Shown: positions 8,880 through 18,102, counted from the stretch's first letter. The stretch: 64,000 bases of DNA from Streptomyces sp. 1222.5 (GCF_900105245.1 NZ_FNSZ01000001.1:2542001-2606000), one strand, 5' to 3'. Translations and numbers: made by a program. The notes: a model not told the origin generated them from the sequence alone.

Positions 8880-10370
8880 TCAGGCCGCGGAGACCGGCGC
8901 GTAGGGCGCCAGGTCCGCCGCCAGTTCCTCGTGCACCCGGACCTTGAGCAGGGTGCCCTCGGCGGTGTGCTCCTCGGAGAGCACCTCGCCCTCGGTGTGG
9001 GCGCGGGCGACGAGCTTGCCGTGGGTGTACGGCACGAGCGCCTCGACCTCGACCGAGGGGCGGGGCAGCTCGTCGTCGATCAGGGCGAGCAGCTCCTCGA
9101 TGCCCCGGCCGGTGCGGGCCGAGACGGCGATGGAGCGCTTCTCCACGCGAAGCAGCCGCTGGAGGACCAGCGGGTCGGCCGCGTCCGCCTTGTTGATCAC
9201 GACGATCTCGGGCACGTCGGTGGCGCCGACGTCCCGGATCACCTCGCGCACGGCGGCGAGCTGCTCCTCCGGGGCGGGGTGCGAGCCGTCCACCACGTGC
9301 AGGATCAGGTCGGAGTCGCCGACCTCCTCCATGGTGGAGCGGAACGCCTCGACCAGGTGGTGCGGCAGGTGCCGGACGAAGCCGACGGTGTCCACCAGCG
9401 TGTGCAGGCGGCCGCTCGGGGTCTCCGCGCGGCGGACGGTCGGGTCCAGGGTCGCGAACAGGGCGTTCTCGACCAGGACGCCGGCGCCCGTGAGCCGGTT
9501 GAGCAGGGAGGACTTGCCGGCGTTGGTGTAGCCCGCGATGGCGACGGACGGCACCTTGTTCCGCCGGCGCTCCTGGCGCTTGATCTCGCGGCCGGTCTTC
9601 ATCTCCGCGATCTCCCGGCGCATCTTCGCCATCTTCTCGCGGATCCGGCGCCGGTCGGTCTCGATCTTGGTCTCACCGGGACCACGCGTGGCGAGGCCGC
9701 CGCGACCGCCACCCATCTGCCGGGACAGCGACTGGCCCCAGCCTCGCAGCCGCGGCAGCATGTACTGCATCTGCGCGAGCGCGACCTGCGCCTTGCCCTC
9801 TCGGGACTTGGCGTGCTGGGCGAAGATGTCCAGGATCAGGGCCGTGCGGTCGATGACCTTGACCTTGACCACGTCCTCCAGCTGGATGAGCTGGCCGGGG
9901 CTGAGCTCACCGTCGCAGATGACGGTGTCCGCGCCCGTTTCGATGACGACGTCCCGCAGCTCGGCGGCCTTGCCGGAGCCGATGTAGGTGGCCGCGTCGG
10001 GCTTGTCGCGGCGCTGGATGACGCCGTCGAGCACCTGCGCGCCCGCCGTCTCCGCGAGGGCGGCCAGCTCCGCGAGGGAGTTGTCGGCGTCCTGGGCGGT
10101 TCCGGTGGTCCACACGCCGACGAGCACGACCCGCTCCAGGCGGAGCTGGCGGTACTCGACCTCGGTGACGTCCTCCAGCTCGGTGGACAGTCCCCCCACG
10201 CGGCGCAGGGCGGCGCGCTCGGAACGGTCGAACTGTTCGCCGTCACGCTCGCCGTCGATCTCGTGGCTCCAGGCGACGTCCTCTTCCATCAGGGCATCGG
10301 CCCGAAGACCTTCGGGATAGGCGTGCGCGAGGCGCTGGGTGTCCTGGGAAGGGGAAGAAGAGGAGGTCAT
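8880..10370 (-). CDS. hflX: GTPase HflX
   Basis: A 496-aa ribosome-associated GTPase of the Obg-HflX group, which splits stalled or stress-arrested 70S ribosomes. The N-terminal HflX domain contains DGVIQRRDKPDAATYIGSGK. The conserved linker GWGQSLSRQMGGG-RGGLATRGPGETKIETDRRRI precedes the G domain. The G domain has G1 GYTNAGKSSL, G3 DTVGFV and G4 NKAD. The length is longer than E. coli HflX (about 426 aa) because of an N-terminal extension, as is usual in actinobacteria. The ATG at 10370 begins MTSSSS. The next gene upstream on this strand, the aminopeptidase, is 156 nt away. Confidence 0.95.
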   Translation of the reverse strand: MTSSSSPSQDTQRLAHAYPEGLRADALMEEDVAWSHEIDGERDGEQFDRSERAALRRVGGLSTELEDVTEVEYRQLRLERVVLVGVWTTGTAQDADNSLAELAALAETAGAQVLDGVIQRRDKPDAATYIGSGKAAELRDVVIETGADTVICDGELSPGQLIQLEDVVKVKVIDRTALILDIFAQHAKSREGKAQVALAQMQYMLPRLRGWGQSLSRQMGGGRGGLATRGPGETKIETDRRRIREKMAKMRREIAEMKTGREIKRQERRRNKVPSVAIAGYTNAGKSSLLNRLTGAGVLVENALFATLDPTVRRAETPSGRLHTLVDTVGFVRHLPHHLVEAFRSTMEEVGDSDLILHVVDGSHPAPEEQLAAVREVIRDVGATDVPEIVVINKADAADPLVLQRLLRVEKRSIAVSARTGRGIEELLALIDDELPRPSVEVEALVPYTHGKLVARAHTEGEVLSEEHTAEGTLLKVRVHEELAADLAPYAPVSAA

Positions 10371-10526
10371 TGGATCCTTACGTCGATGGGAATGCCGTTA
10401 CGGCGCGTCCGGGAGGTACCTGGACCGCTCGTGGTGTCCAACGCTCGGGTACCCCGGGAGATTCCCGTGTCCCGTGCGGCGCCGACCGAATGATGGTCGC
10501 ACGGGACGGCACGTCTCGTCACCGGG

Positions 10527-12029
10527 TTATCGCCGGGTGTGCGCCTTGGTGGCCTGGTCGGGCGGTGCGCTCTTCCAGTCGGGGTGGCCGGGCATGGGCG
10601 GGGTCTTCTCGCCGTACAGCCAGGCCTGGAAGAAGCCGCCCAGGTCGCGGCCGGCGACGGCCGAGGCCAGCCGCACGAAGTCGGCGGTGGTGGCGGTGGA
10701 GTCCCGGTGCTGCTGGACCCAGAGCCGTTCCAGCCGCTCGAAGGCGGGCCGGCCGATCTCCTGCCGCAGGGCGTACAGCACGAGCGCGGCGCCGTCGTAG
10801 ATGTTGGGCCGGAAGATGCTGATCTTCTCGCCGGGCACGGGCGCCTTGGGCAGCGCGGGCGGGCCGCCGGACTGGCGCCAGCGGTCGGAGGCACCGTAGG
10901 CGGCCTTCATGCGGTCCACCATGGGCCGCTTCGCGGTCTCCTCGGAGTACAGCGCCTCGTACCAGGTGGCGTGGCCCTCGTTCAGCCAGACGTCGGACCA
11001 GGTGCGGGGGCTGACGCTGTCGCCGAACCACTGGTGGGACAGCTCGTGCACCATGACCGATTCGACGTACCACTTGGGGTAGGCGGGCTCGGTGAACAGT
11101 TCCTTCTCGAACAGCGAGAGGGTCTGGGTCTCCAGCTCGAAGCCGGTGGACGCCTGTGCCATGAGCACGCCGTACGTCTCGAACGGGTACCTGCCGACCT
11201 TGTTCTCCAGCCAGGCGATCTGGCCGGGGGTCTTGGCGAGCCAGGGTTCGAGGGCCTTGCGGTCGGCGCTGGGCACGACGTCCCGGACGGGCAGCCCGTG
11301 CGGTCCCTGGCGGCGCACCACGGCGGAGCGGCCGATGGACACCTGGGCGAGTTCGGTGGCCATGGGGTGCTGGGTGCGGTAGGTCCAGGTGGTGGTGGTC
11401 CCGACCCGGTCCGCTCCGGCGGGCAGGCCGTTGGCGACGGCGGTCCAGCCGTTCGGCGCGGTGATCCGGAAGGTGAACATCGCCTTGTCGGAGGGGTGGT
11501 CGTTGCAGGGGAAGACCAGGTGCGCGGCGTCGGCCTGGTTGGCCATGGCCAGGCCGTCGGTGGTGCGCACCCACCCGCCCTCCTGGTTCTTGCCGGCGAC
11601 GGGGTCGCTGGTGTGCCGCACGGTGATCCGGGTCCACAGGCCCCTGTGCAGGGAGTGGGCCGGGGTGACGACCAGGTCGTCGCCGGCCGTGGAGAAGTCG
11701 GCGGGGCGTCCGTCGACCTCGACGCTCTGGACGGTGCCGTGGGCGAAGTCGAGGTTCACGCGGTCGAGGTCGGCGGTGGTCCAGGCGTCGATGGTGGTGA
11801 CGGCCTGCAGCGGCTTGTCGTTGGTGCCGGGGTAGGTGAGGTTCAGGTCGTACGAGGCAACGTCGTAGCCGGGATTTCCCAGGTACGGGTAGAGCCGGTC
11901 GCCGACGCCCAGGGGCTCGGCCGGGGCCGCGGCGGCGAGGAGGCAGACGGAGACGGCGGAGGCGAGCAGGGCCGCCTTCCGGTGCCGGGTGATCCGGGGC
12001 TTGGACCGAAGGCGAGGGGTGAGCAGCAT
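10527..12029 (-). CDS. Secreted M1-family zinc aminopeptidase
   Basis: A 500-aa protein with an N-terminal signal sequence (basic to residue 19, hydrophobic about 20-40, AAAPAEP). It has the M1 gluzincin motifs. The exopeptidase motif appears as a variant near MAQASTGFE. The zinc motif is HELSHQWFGDSV with the third ligand in WLNEGHATWYE, giving HExxH-x18-E. The length matches the short M1 enzymes made of the saddle and catalytic domains only, lacking the large C-terminal helical domain of PepN. It probably trims peptides outside the cell. It lies between hflX and rshA with gaps of 156 and 187 nt, so it is probably monocistronic. Confidence 0.9.
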   Translation of the reverse strand: MLLTPRLRSKPRITRHRKAALLASAVSVCLLAAAAPAEPLGVGDRLYPYLGNPGYDVASYDLNLTYPGTNDKPLQAVTTIDAWTTADLDRVNLDFAHGTVQSVEVDGRPADFSTAGDDLVVTPAHSLHRGLWTRITVRHTSDPVAGKNQEGGWVRTTDGLAMANQADAAHLVFPCNDHPSDKAMFTFRITAPNGWTAVANGLPAGADRVGTTTTWTYRTQHPMATELAQVSIGRSAVVRRQGPHGLPVRDVVPSADRKALEPWLAKTPGQIAWLENKVGRYPFETYGVLMAQASTGFELETQTLSLFEKELFTEPAYPKWYVESVMVHELSHQWFGDSVSPRTWSDVWLNEGHATWYEALYSEETAKRPMVDRMKAAYGASDRWRQSGGPPALPKAPVPGEKISIFRPNIYDGAALVLYALRQEIGRPAFERLERLWVQQHRDSTATTADFVRLASAVAGRDLGGFFQAWLYGEKTPPMPGHPDWKSAPPDQATKAHTRR

Positions 12030-12216
12030 GGACCACCGCTACCAGTGCCTCCGGGCGTTGCCGCGGAGCCGCGCACCCGACCCACCCGAACGGGTTGGGG
12101 AGCGAGGTCCTTCCTGCCGCATGCCGGGCGCCCGGGCCGAGGTCTCCGGTCGCCCTGCCGCGGGCCCGGACACAGCCGTCGGTCACCTCGCCGGGCCGGC
12201 GCGGGCCGACGGCTTG

Positions 12217-14415
12217 TCAGTGCTGGGCCCGGCCCACGTCGTACACCCCGGGCACGTCCCGCATGGCGCGCATCAGGCCCGGGAGTCGGGCCGCGTCGGG
12301 GAGCTGGAGGGTGTACGTGTGGCGCACGCGCTGCTGGCTGGGCGGTTCGACCGTGGCGGAGACGATCTCCGCGCCCTCCAGGGCGATCGCCTCGGTGAGA
12401 TCGGCGAGCAGGTGGGGGCGCCCGAACGATTCAGCGACCAGTGTGACCCGGCATTCGGCGGTGTCTCCCCAGCGCACGCCGATCTCCGCACGCCCCCGGC
12501 TCTTCATGGGCGCCACCGCCGCGCACTCCGCGCGGTGCACGGTCACCACTCCCCCGCGGACCGCGAAGCCGGTGATCTCGTCGGGCGGTACGGGCGTACA
12601 GCACCGGGCGAGCCGTACAGAGGCACCTGGCAGGTCCGCGAGGACGTCGGCGCCGCGCGGCCGGGGCGCGGGGGCGGTGTCCGCGGGACCGGCGGGGGCG
12701 GCGGATTCGGCCGGCGCACCCGTGGGGCGTGCGGGAGCGGCTGCCTCCTGCCGTCCGGGGCGGGTGCCGCTCGGCTCCCCGGTGTCGGCGTCGCCCCCCG
12801 GGTGTGTCGCGAGCCAGCGCTGGATGGCGATGCGGGCGGCCGGGGTGTGGGCATGGTCCAGCCACTCGCGGGACGGCTCGGAGGCGGGGTCCTGGCCCAT
12901 CAGGAGCTGGACGGTGTCGCCGTCCTTGAGGACGGTGCTGAGCGTGGCGAGGCGGCCGTTGACACGGGCGCCGATGCAGGCGTGCGCGTCCTCGCCGTAC
13001 TGGGCGTAGGCGGCGTCCACACAGGTGGCTCCCTCGGGCAGGCCGAGGGTGCCGCCGTCGGGGCGGAACACGGTGATCTCGCGGTCCTGGGCGAGGTCCT
13101 CCCGCAGCGTGGACCAGAAGGTGTCGGGGTCGGGGGCGGCCTGCTGCCAGTCGAGGAGCCGGGAGAGCCAGCCGGGCCGGGTGGGGTCCGCGCGCTCGCC
13201 GTCGGCCGGGTCGTCGGCGCCCGGGGCGTACGGGTTCCCGAGCGCCACGACACCCGCCTCGGCGACCTTGTGCATCTGGTGGGTACGGATGAGGACTTCG
13301 ACGACCTGGCCGTCCGGTCGGGCGACGGCGGTGTGCAGCGACTGGTAGAGGTTGAACTTGGGTACGGCGATGAAGTCCTTGAACTCCGAGACGACCGGCG
13401 TCATACAGGTGTGCAGTTCGCCGAGGACGCCGTAGCAGTCGGCGTCCTCGCCCACCAGCACCAGCAGCCGGCCGAAGTCGGCGCCGCGCAGCCGGCCCCG
13501 CTTGCGGGCGACGCGGTGGACGGAGACGAAGTGCCGGGGGCGGATGAGGACTTCGGCCTGGATGTCGGACTCGCGCAGCACACCGCGCATCTCCTCGGCG
13601 ACCTCGGCGAGGGGATCGGCCTCGCGCGCGGCGTTCCCGGCGATGAGTTCCCTGGTGTGCTCGTACTCCTCGGGGTGGAGGATGGCGAAGACCAGGTCCT
13701 CCAGCTCGGTCTTGAGGGCCTGCACTCCGAGGCGCTCGGCGAGCGGGATGAGGACGTCACGGGTGACCTTGGCGATCCGCTCCTGTTTCTCGGGGCGCAT
13801 CACGCCGAGGGTGCGCATGTTGTGCAGGCGGTCGGCGAGTTTGATCGACATCACGCGCACGTCGCTGCCGGTGGCGACGAGCATCTTGCGGAAGGTCTCG
13901 GGTTCGGCGGCCGCCCCGTAGTCGACCTTCTCCAGTTTCGTGACCCCGTCGACGAGATAACGAACCTCTTCGCCGAACTGTTCCCGCACCTGCTCCAGCG
14001 TCACATCGGTGTCCTCGACCGTGTCGTGCAGCAGCGAGGCCGTCAGCGTCGTCGTCTCGGCGCCGAGTTCCGCGAGGATGAGGGTCACGGCGAGAGGGTG
14101 CGTGATGTACGGTTCCCCGCTCTTGCGCATCTGGCCGCGGTGCGAGGACTCCGCCAGGACGTAGGCGCGGCGCAGGGGTTCGAGGTCGGCGTCGGGATGG
14201 TGGGCGCGGTGCGCGTCCGCGACATGGCTGATCGCGTCGGGCAGTCTGCCGCGTACGGCGGGGCCGAGCAGTGCGACGCGGCCGAGCCGCCGCAGGTCGA
14301 TCCGGGGCCGGGACTTCCGGCGGGCCGCCGTGGGCGCCACAGACGGCGTCAGCGCCTGTGGCGCCGGGGGCGCTACCGGGCCAGGCGTCGCAGGATTCGT
14401 GGCCTCCGCACTCAT
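12217..14415 (-). CDS. rshA: RelA/SpoT homologue RshA ((p)ppGpp metabolism)
   Basis: A 732-aa long RSH protein. The hydrolase domain is intact (YITHPLAV and the HD pair in LLHDTVEDTD at 130-131). The synthetase domain follows at about 280-390 (FKDFIAVPKFNLYQSLHTAV, VVEVLIRTHQMH), then a TGS domain near 430-510, a low-complexity linker and a C-terminal ACT domain. S. coelicolor carries RelA plus this second homologue. The synthetase is divergent: the aligned block GADFGRLLVLV has Leu where most RSH proteins have Arg. The ATG at 14415 has GGAGGTG just upstream; a longer in-frame extension has no support. Confidence 0.9.
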   Translation of the reverse strand: MSAEATNPATPGPVAPPAPQALTPSVAPTAARRKSRPRIDLRRLGRVALLGPAVRGRLPDAISHVADAHRAHHPDADLEPLRRAYVLAESSHRGQMRKSGEPYITHPLAVTLILAELGAETTTLTASLLHDTVEDTDVTLEQVREQFGEEVRYLVDGVTKLEKVDYGAAAEPETFRKMLVATGSDVRVMSIKLADRLHNMRTLGVMRPEKQERIAKVTRDVLIPLAERLGVQALKTELEDLVFAILHPEEYEHTRELIAGNAAREADPLAEVAEEMRGVLRESDIQAEVLIRPRHFVSVHRVARKRGRLRGADFGRLLVLVGEDADCYGVLGELHTCMTPVVSEFKDFIAVPKFNLYQSLHTAVARPDGQVVEVLIRTHQMHKVAEAGVVALGNPYAPGADDPADGERADPTRPGWLSRLLDWQQAAPDPDTFWSTLREDLAQDREITVFRPDGGTLGLPEGATCVDAAYAQYGEDAHACIGARVNGRLATLSTVLKDGDTVQLLMGQDPASEPSREWLDHAHTPAARIAIQRWLATHPGGDADTGEPSGTRPGRQEAAAPARPTGAPAESAAPAGPADTAPAPRPRGADVLADLPGASVRLARCCTPVPPDEITGFAVRGGVVTVHRAECAAVAPMKSRGRAEIGVRWGDTAECRVTLVAESFGRPHLLADLTEAIALEGAEIVSATVEPPSQQRVRHTYTLQLPDAARLPGLMRAMRDVPGVYDVGRAQH

Positions 14416-14618
14416 GGGCACCTCCGGCTCGTGGACCGGTGGACGGGGCCCCAAGGGCGTACGAGGCTCAGGGATGGCGACGTTCCCCCGTCCGTGCCGG
14501 TGCTTGATGCTACCGAGCCCAACACGCCCGACCGACCGCCTCCGGGCGAGCGTGAAACGGATCACCCATTCGAGCGACCGCACCGAGGTTTAGGGTTTAC
14601 GCCAAGTGCCCTTGAGTC

Positions 14619-14644
14619 GGCCGGGGTTTCGAACGACCCCGGCC
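14619..14644 (-). terminator. Hairpin after dapF
   Basis: A perfect 9-bp stem, GGCCGGGGT (14619-14627) with ACCCCGGCC (14636-14644), lies 56 nt beyond the dapF stop in the gap before rshA. No T run follows. Confidence 0.6.
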
Positions 14645-14699
14645 GTGAGTACGTGCTGGTCCGTACGGGCGGGGCCGCAAGGCTCCCGGTCCAGCCGGA

Positions 14700-15569
14700 T
14701 CAGCGGACGGCGTTTTCCAGCCATTCGGCGTCGATCTCGCCCTCGGCGACGATCACGGCGGGCCCGGTCATCTCGATCTCGCCGTCGGGCCGCTCGGTGA
14801 TGACCAGGCGCCCGCCGGGCACGTCGACGGTGTACGTCGCCGGGGTGCCGGTGACGGCCGGGTCGGCCCCGTCGCGCCGCGCGGTGGCCACGGCGACGGC
14901 GCACGCGCCGGTGCCGCAGGAGCGGGTCTCGCCGGAACCGCGCTCGTGCACGCGCATGGCGACGTGGCGGGGGGCGCGGTCGACGACGAACTCGACGTTC
15001 ACCCCGTCCGGGTAGGTGCCCGCGGGACTCACCGGCGGCGGGTCGAGCAGACGGCCGGCCTCTTCGAGGTCGGTCACGAAGGCGACCGCGTGGGGGTTTC
15101 CCATGTTCACGTTGCGGGCGGGCCAGCTGTGCTCGCCGACGCTCACCATGACGTCCCCCTCGGGGAGGCGGGCGCTGCCCATGCCGACGGTGACGTCACC
15201 GTCCTTCGCGATGTGTACGGACTTCACACCCGCGCGCGTGGCGATCGTGAGGTCCCCTTCGGCCACCTGACCGGCGTGCTGGAGGTAGCGCGCGAACACA
15301 CGGACGCCGTTGCCGCACATCTCCGCGATGGAGCCGTCGCTGTTGCGGTAGTCCATGAACCACTCGGCCTCGGCGGCCATGGCCCGGGCCTCCGGGTGCG
15401 CGGCGGACCGTACGACGTGCAGCACCCCGTCGCCGCCGATGCCGGCCCGGCGGTCGCACAGGGCGGCGACGGCGGCCGGGGTCAGGTCGAGGGCGTTCTC
15501 GGGGTCCGGGACGATCACGAAGTCGTTCTCGGTGCCGTGACCCTTGAGGAAGGCGATCCGCGTGCTCAT
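14700..15569 (-). CDS. dapF: Diaminopimelate epimerase
   Basis: A 289-aa enzyme that interconverts LL- and meso-diaminopimelate for lysine and cell-wall synthesis. Both catalytic cysteines are present: MCGNGVR (about residue 90) and SCGTGACAVA near the C-terminus, with the matching substrate-binding segments GNPHAVAFV and ERGSGETRS. The ATG at 15569 gives the standard start MSTRIAFLKGHGTENDF. An upstream in-frame extension is arginine/proline filler. It is followed by a hairpin and lies 62 nt downstream of a membrane protein gene on the same strand. Confidence 0.96.
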   Translation of the reverse strand: MSTRIAFLKGHGTENDFVIVPDPENALDLTPAAVAALCDRRAGIGGDGVLHVVRSAAHPEARAMAAEAEWFMDYRNSDGSIAEMCGNGVRVFARYLQHAGQVAEGDLTIATRAGVKSVHIAKDGDVTVGMGSARLPEGDVMVSVGEHSWPARNVNMGNPHAVAFVTDLEEAGRLLDPPPVSPAGTYPDGVNVEFVVDRAPRHVAMRVHERGSGETRSCGTGACAVAVATARRDGADPAVTGTPATYTVDVPGGRLVITERPDGEIEMTGPAVIVAEGEIDAEWLENAVR

Positions 15570-15631
15570 TCCTCGATCGTACGGGAGCGCTCCGCCGGGG
15601 AGCCGATGGGACGGGGACGGTGGGAACCGCC

Positions 15632-16210
15632 TCAGCGGAGTCTCGCCACGCGCCAGACGGCGAGGACCACGACCAACGCGACCAGCAGGACGTAGCCGAG
15701 GACGACCCGCCAGTCGGAGCGGCGGCCGGAGCCGCGCGGCGGCAGGCCGGGCCAGGTGTAGCCCACCCGGCGGGCGGCCATCATGCCCCAGCCGGCGGCG
15801 CACGAGCAGATCAGCAGGCCGAGCATGGCGATGACGGCACCGCTGTCGCCGAAGTCGAAGGCGAGCGGGAAGGCGAACATCAGGGACCCGACGGCGGAGA
15901 GCCCCACGATGGGCGCGAGCTGCCAGATGCGCAGCCGGCGCTGCGGGCGCAGCTCGACCTCGACCTCCGGGCCGCCCGGGTACATCTCCTCCGGCGACGG
16001 CCCGTCGGCGGTGACGCCGACAGGCGTCTCGTCGGGTCCGTCGTCGGCCAGACGGTCCTCGGCCAGACGGTCTTCCGCCAGCCGGTCGTCCGTCAGTGGA
16101 TCTCCGTCCAGAGGATCTCCGGTCCGACGGTCCTCGACGTGCTCCCGGTCGTCACCCTCAGTGGTGACGTGCTCGGCGCTTTGCGCGGTGTCGCGAGGGC
16201 CGGCCTCCAT
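15632..16210 (-). CDS. Membrane protein with acidic pentapeptide repeats
   Basis: A 192-aa protein of unknown function. Residues 1-75 are acidic and contain a five-residue repeat (DPLxD, then DRLAE three times) encoded by 15-bp DNA repeats. Three hydrophobic segments follow, around residues 95-115, 118-140 and 165-185. The ATG at 16210 is chosen because GGGAGGG lies 9 nt upstream; a TTG six codons earlier would remove the spacing. It sits between dapF and miaA, all on the minus strand, a position I recall as conserved in streptomycetes. Confidence 0.75.
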   Translation of the reverse strand: MEAGPRDTAQSAEHVTTEGDDREHVEDRRTGDPLDGDPLTDDRLAEDRLAEDRLADDGPDETPVGVTADGPSPEEMYPGGPEVEVELRPQRRLRIWQLAPIVGLSAVGSLMFAFPLAFDFGDSGAVIAMLGLLICSCAAGWGMMAARRVGYTWPGLPPRGSGRRSDWRVVLGYVLLVALVVVLAVWRVARLR

Positions 16211-16317
16211 CGCCACGCGCCCTCCCAACTAGGCTCCACTTGGTCGATCGAAGCTCGATGATGGCACGACGCCGAAGGCCGGGATGACCGGCGGCGCATC
16301 CCGATGCCATCACGTGA

Positions 16318-17256
16318 TCAGGCTGTGACCGGTCGTTCGACCAACGTCAGGGCCAGCCGCGGCAGTTCCCCGCGGTCCGCCGAGGCCCCGCTCAGCCAGT
16401 GCACGCGGGGGTCCCGCCGGAACCAGGAATCCTGCCGGCGCGCGAAGCGCTTGGTGGCACGGACGGTCTCGGCCCGCGCTTCCGCTTCGGTGCACTCCCC
16501 CGCGAGCGCCGCGAGCACCTGCTGGTAACCGAGCGCACGCGACGCCGTACGCCCCTCGCGGAGCCCCTGCGCCTCCAGGGCGCGCACCTCGTCCACGAGG
16601 CCCTCGTCCCACATCCGGTCCACCCTGCGCGCGATACGGTCGTCCAGTTCCGGACGAGCCACGTCGACGCCGATCTGGACGGTGTCGTAGACGGAGTCGT
16701 GCCCCGGCAGGTTCGCGGTGAACGGCTGACCGGTGATCTCGATCACCTCGAGCGCCCGGACGATACGGCGGCCGTTGCTCGGCAGGATCGCGCGGGCGGC
16801 CTCGGGGTCGGCGGCGGCCAGGCGGGCGTGCAGCGCACCGGGGCCGCGCAGCGCGAGCTCCTCCTCCAGCCGGGCCCGGACCTCGGGGTCGGTGCCCGGG
16901 AACTCGAGGTTGTCGACCGCCCCGCGGACGTACAGGCCGGAGCCGCCGACGAGGATCGGCCAGCGGCCCTCGGCGAGCAGAGCGTCGATCCGCGCGCGGG
17001 CCAGTTTCTGGTACTCGGCGACCGAGGCGGTGACCGTCACGTCCCAGATGTCCAGCAGGTGGTGCGGGACGCCGCCGCGTTCCTCGGGCGTCAGCTTGGC
17101 GGTGCCGATGTCCATCCCCCGGTACAGCTGCATCGAGTCGGCGTTGACGACCTCGCCGTCGAGCTGCTGGGCCAGAAAGACGCCGAGATCGGACTTTCCG
17201 GCCGCGGTGGGACCTACGACGGCGATGACGCGCGGGGCGACGGATGCACTGCTCAC
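16318..17256 (-). CDS. miaA: tRNA dimethylallyltransferase
   Basis: A 312-aa enzyme that adds dimethylallyl to N6 of A37 in tRNAs reading UNN codons. This is the step before MiaB, which is also in the window at 19.1-20.7 kb. The P-loop GPTAAGKS is at about residues 15-22, with DSMQLYRGMDIGTAKL, the segment VGGSGLYVRG and the C-terminal GYQQVL. The GTG at 17256 begins VSSASVAPRVIAVVG; the open frame continues far upstream but becomes non-family sequence. The upstream 184-bp gap is shared with a divergent small gene. Confidence 0.95.
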   Translation of the reverse strand: MSSASVAPRVIAVVGPTAAGKSDLGVFLAQQLDGEVVNADSMQLYRGMDIGTAKLTPEERGGVPHHLLDIWDVTVTASVAEYQKLARARIDALLAEGRWPILVGGSGLYVRGAVDNLEFPGTDPEVRARLEEELALRGPGALHARLAAADPEAARAILPSNGRRIVRALEVIEITGQPFTANLPGHDSVYDTVQIGVDVARPELDDRIARRVDRMWDEGLVDEVRALEAQGLREGRTASRALGYQQVLAALAGECTEAEARAETVRATKRFARRQDSWFRRDPRVHWLSGASADRGELPRLALTLVERPVTA

Positions 17257-17440
17257 CGCACCAGTCTCGCAAACCTCCGGACGGGCTCTCGAACGAGTTA
17301 CGTGACGGCGTGTGAACCGGGTCGTTGCCCGTGGCGAGGTGCCGCCTGCCCGGACTCCCGGAGGCGGTGACCCGGGCGGCGCAACCCTACGCACCGGGTG
17401 ACGCGGGAATTCGCCCGCACGAGTACCGTATGGAGTGGAT

Positions 17441-17734
17441 ATGGGCGTGTTTGCACGACTCCTCGGCAGGTCGAAGGCGACGCAGGAGCCGTCGGCCGCC
17501 GAGGCCCCGGCCGGTTGCGAGCCGGACGAGGCCGAGGCGGCAGCGGAGTCGGCGGAGGCGAAGGGAGCCGAACCGGCGGAGGCGCGGGGCTCGGCCGAGG
17601 AGGAGCGTGAGGGCATGCCGGCACGGATCGAGGCCGGTACGGAGGACGACGCTTCCCAAAGCACCGGCATCCCCAAGCAGCAGTCCGCCGAGGAGGCCGC
17701 CGACAACGAGGCCGGCGACGGCGCCCGCAGGTGA
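17441..17734 (+). CDS. Small acidic Ala/Glu-rich protein
   Basis: A 97-aa protein of unknown function beginning MGVFARLLGRSK and then almost wholly Ala, Glu, Gly, Ser and Asp. I see no membrane segment and no fold signature. Similar short proteins occur at this place in other streptomycetes under weak names such as gliding motility protein, which the sequence does not support. The ATG at 17441 has GGAG 6 nt upstream, better than the in-frame GTG two codons earlier. It lies 38 nt before the antitoxin-like gene, so the two are probably co-transcribed. Confidence 0.65.
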   Translation: MGVFARLLGRSKATQEPSAAEAPAGCEPDEAEAAAESAEAKGAEPAEARGSAEEEREGMPARIEAGTEDDASQSTGIPKQQSAEEAADNEAGDGARR

Positions 17735-17739
17735 CTGTC

Positions 17740-17767
17740 CCGTGAGGGAAGGTCCGTGAGGGAAGGT
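17740..17767 (+). repeat. Tandem 14-bp repeat containing the ribosome binding site
   Basis: CCGTGAGGGAAGGT occurs twice head to tail (17740-17753 and 17754-17767) directly before the ATG at 17773, so the purine-rich Shine-Dalgarno segment GGGAAGG is duplicated. Confidence 0.9.
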
Positions 17768-17772
17768 GGACC

Positions 17773-18057
17773 ATGAGTCTGATGGACAACGTGAAGGCCA
17801 AGCTCGCGCCGGCCAAGGACAAGGTGTCGGATCTCGCGCGACAGCACGGGGGCAAGGTCCAGCACGGAATCGACAAGGCCGCGAAGGCCGTCGACGAGCG
17901 GACCAAGGGCAAGTACAGCGAGAAGATCCACGCGGGCACGGGCAAGGCGAAGGAGGCGATGGACCGCCTCGCGCACAAGGACGGCACGCACACGACGGCG
18001 ACCCCCACCGACCCGGTGACTCCCACCCGGCCGGAAGGCCCGCCGCCGACCTCCTGA
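17773..18057 (+). CDS. MT0933/Rv0909-type antitoxin-like protein
   Basis: A 94-aa, lysine-rich, amphipathic helical protein: MSLMDNVKAKLAPAKDKVSD, then a GIDKAAKAVDERTKGKYSEKI segment that resembles the mycobacterial Rv0909/MT0933 antitoxin family (DK..GKYS pattern). The C-terminal 20 residues are Thr/Pro-rich. In mycobacteria the partner toxin (Rv0910) is adjacent. None is present here: the upstream neighbour is an acidic protein and the downstream gene is convergent. The antitoxin role is therefore only a family label. Confidence 0.7.
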   Translation: MSLMDNVKAKLAPAKDKVSDLARQHGGKVQHGIDKAAKAVDERTKGKYSEKIHAGTGKAKEAMDRLAHKDGTHTTATPTDPVTPTRPEGPPPTS

Positions 18058-18102
18058 TCCTGACGGTTCAGGCCCGCTCGCCGGTCTCCGTCGGTACGAC
18101 AG

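Noticed and set aside
12214..12237. TTGTCAGTG match to the RecA-NDp -35 half
   Set aside because: The -10 position reads GGCCCA, it overlaps the end of rshA, and no gene lies downstream on that strand.
17406..17434. GGGAAT with CGTATGG as a SigR-type promoter before the small acidic gene
   Set aside because: The -10 is poor and it would sit on top of the ribosome binding site.
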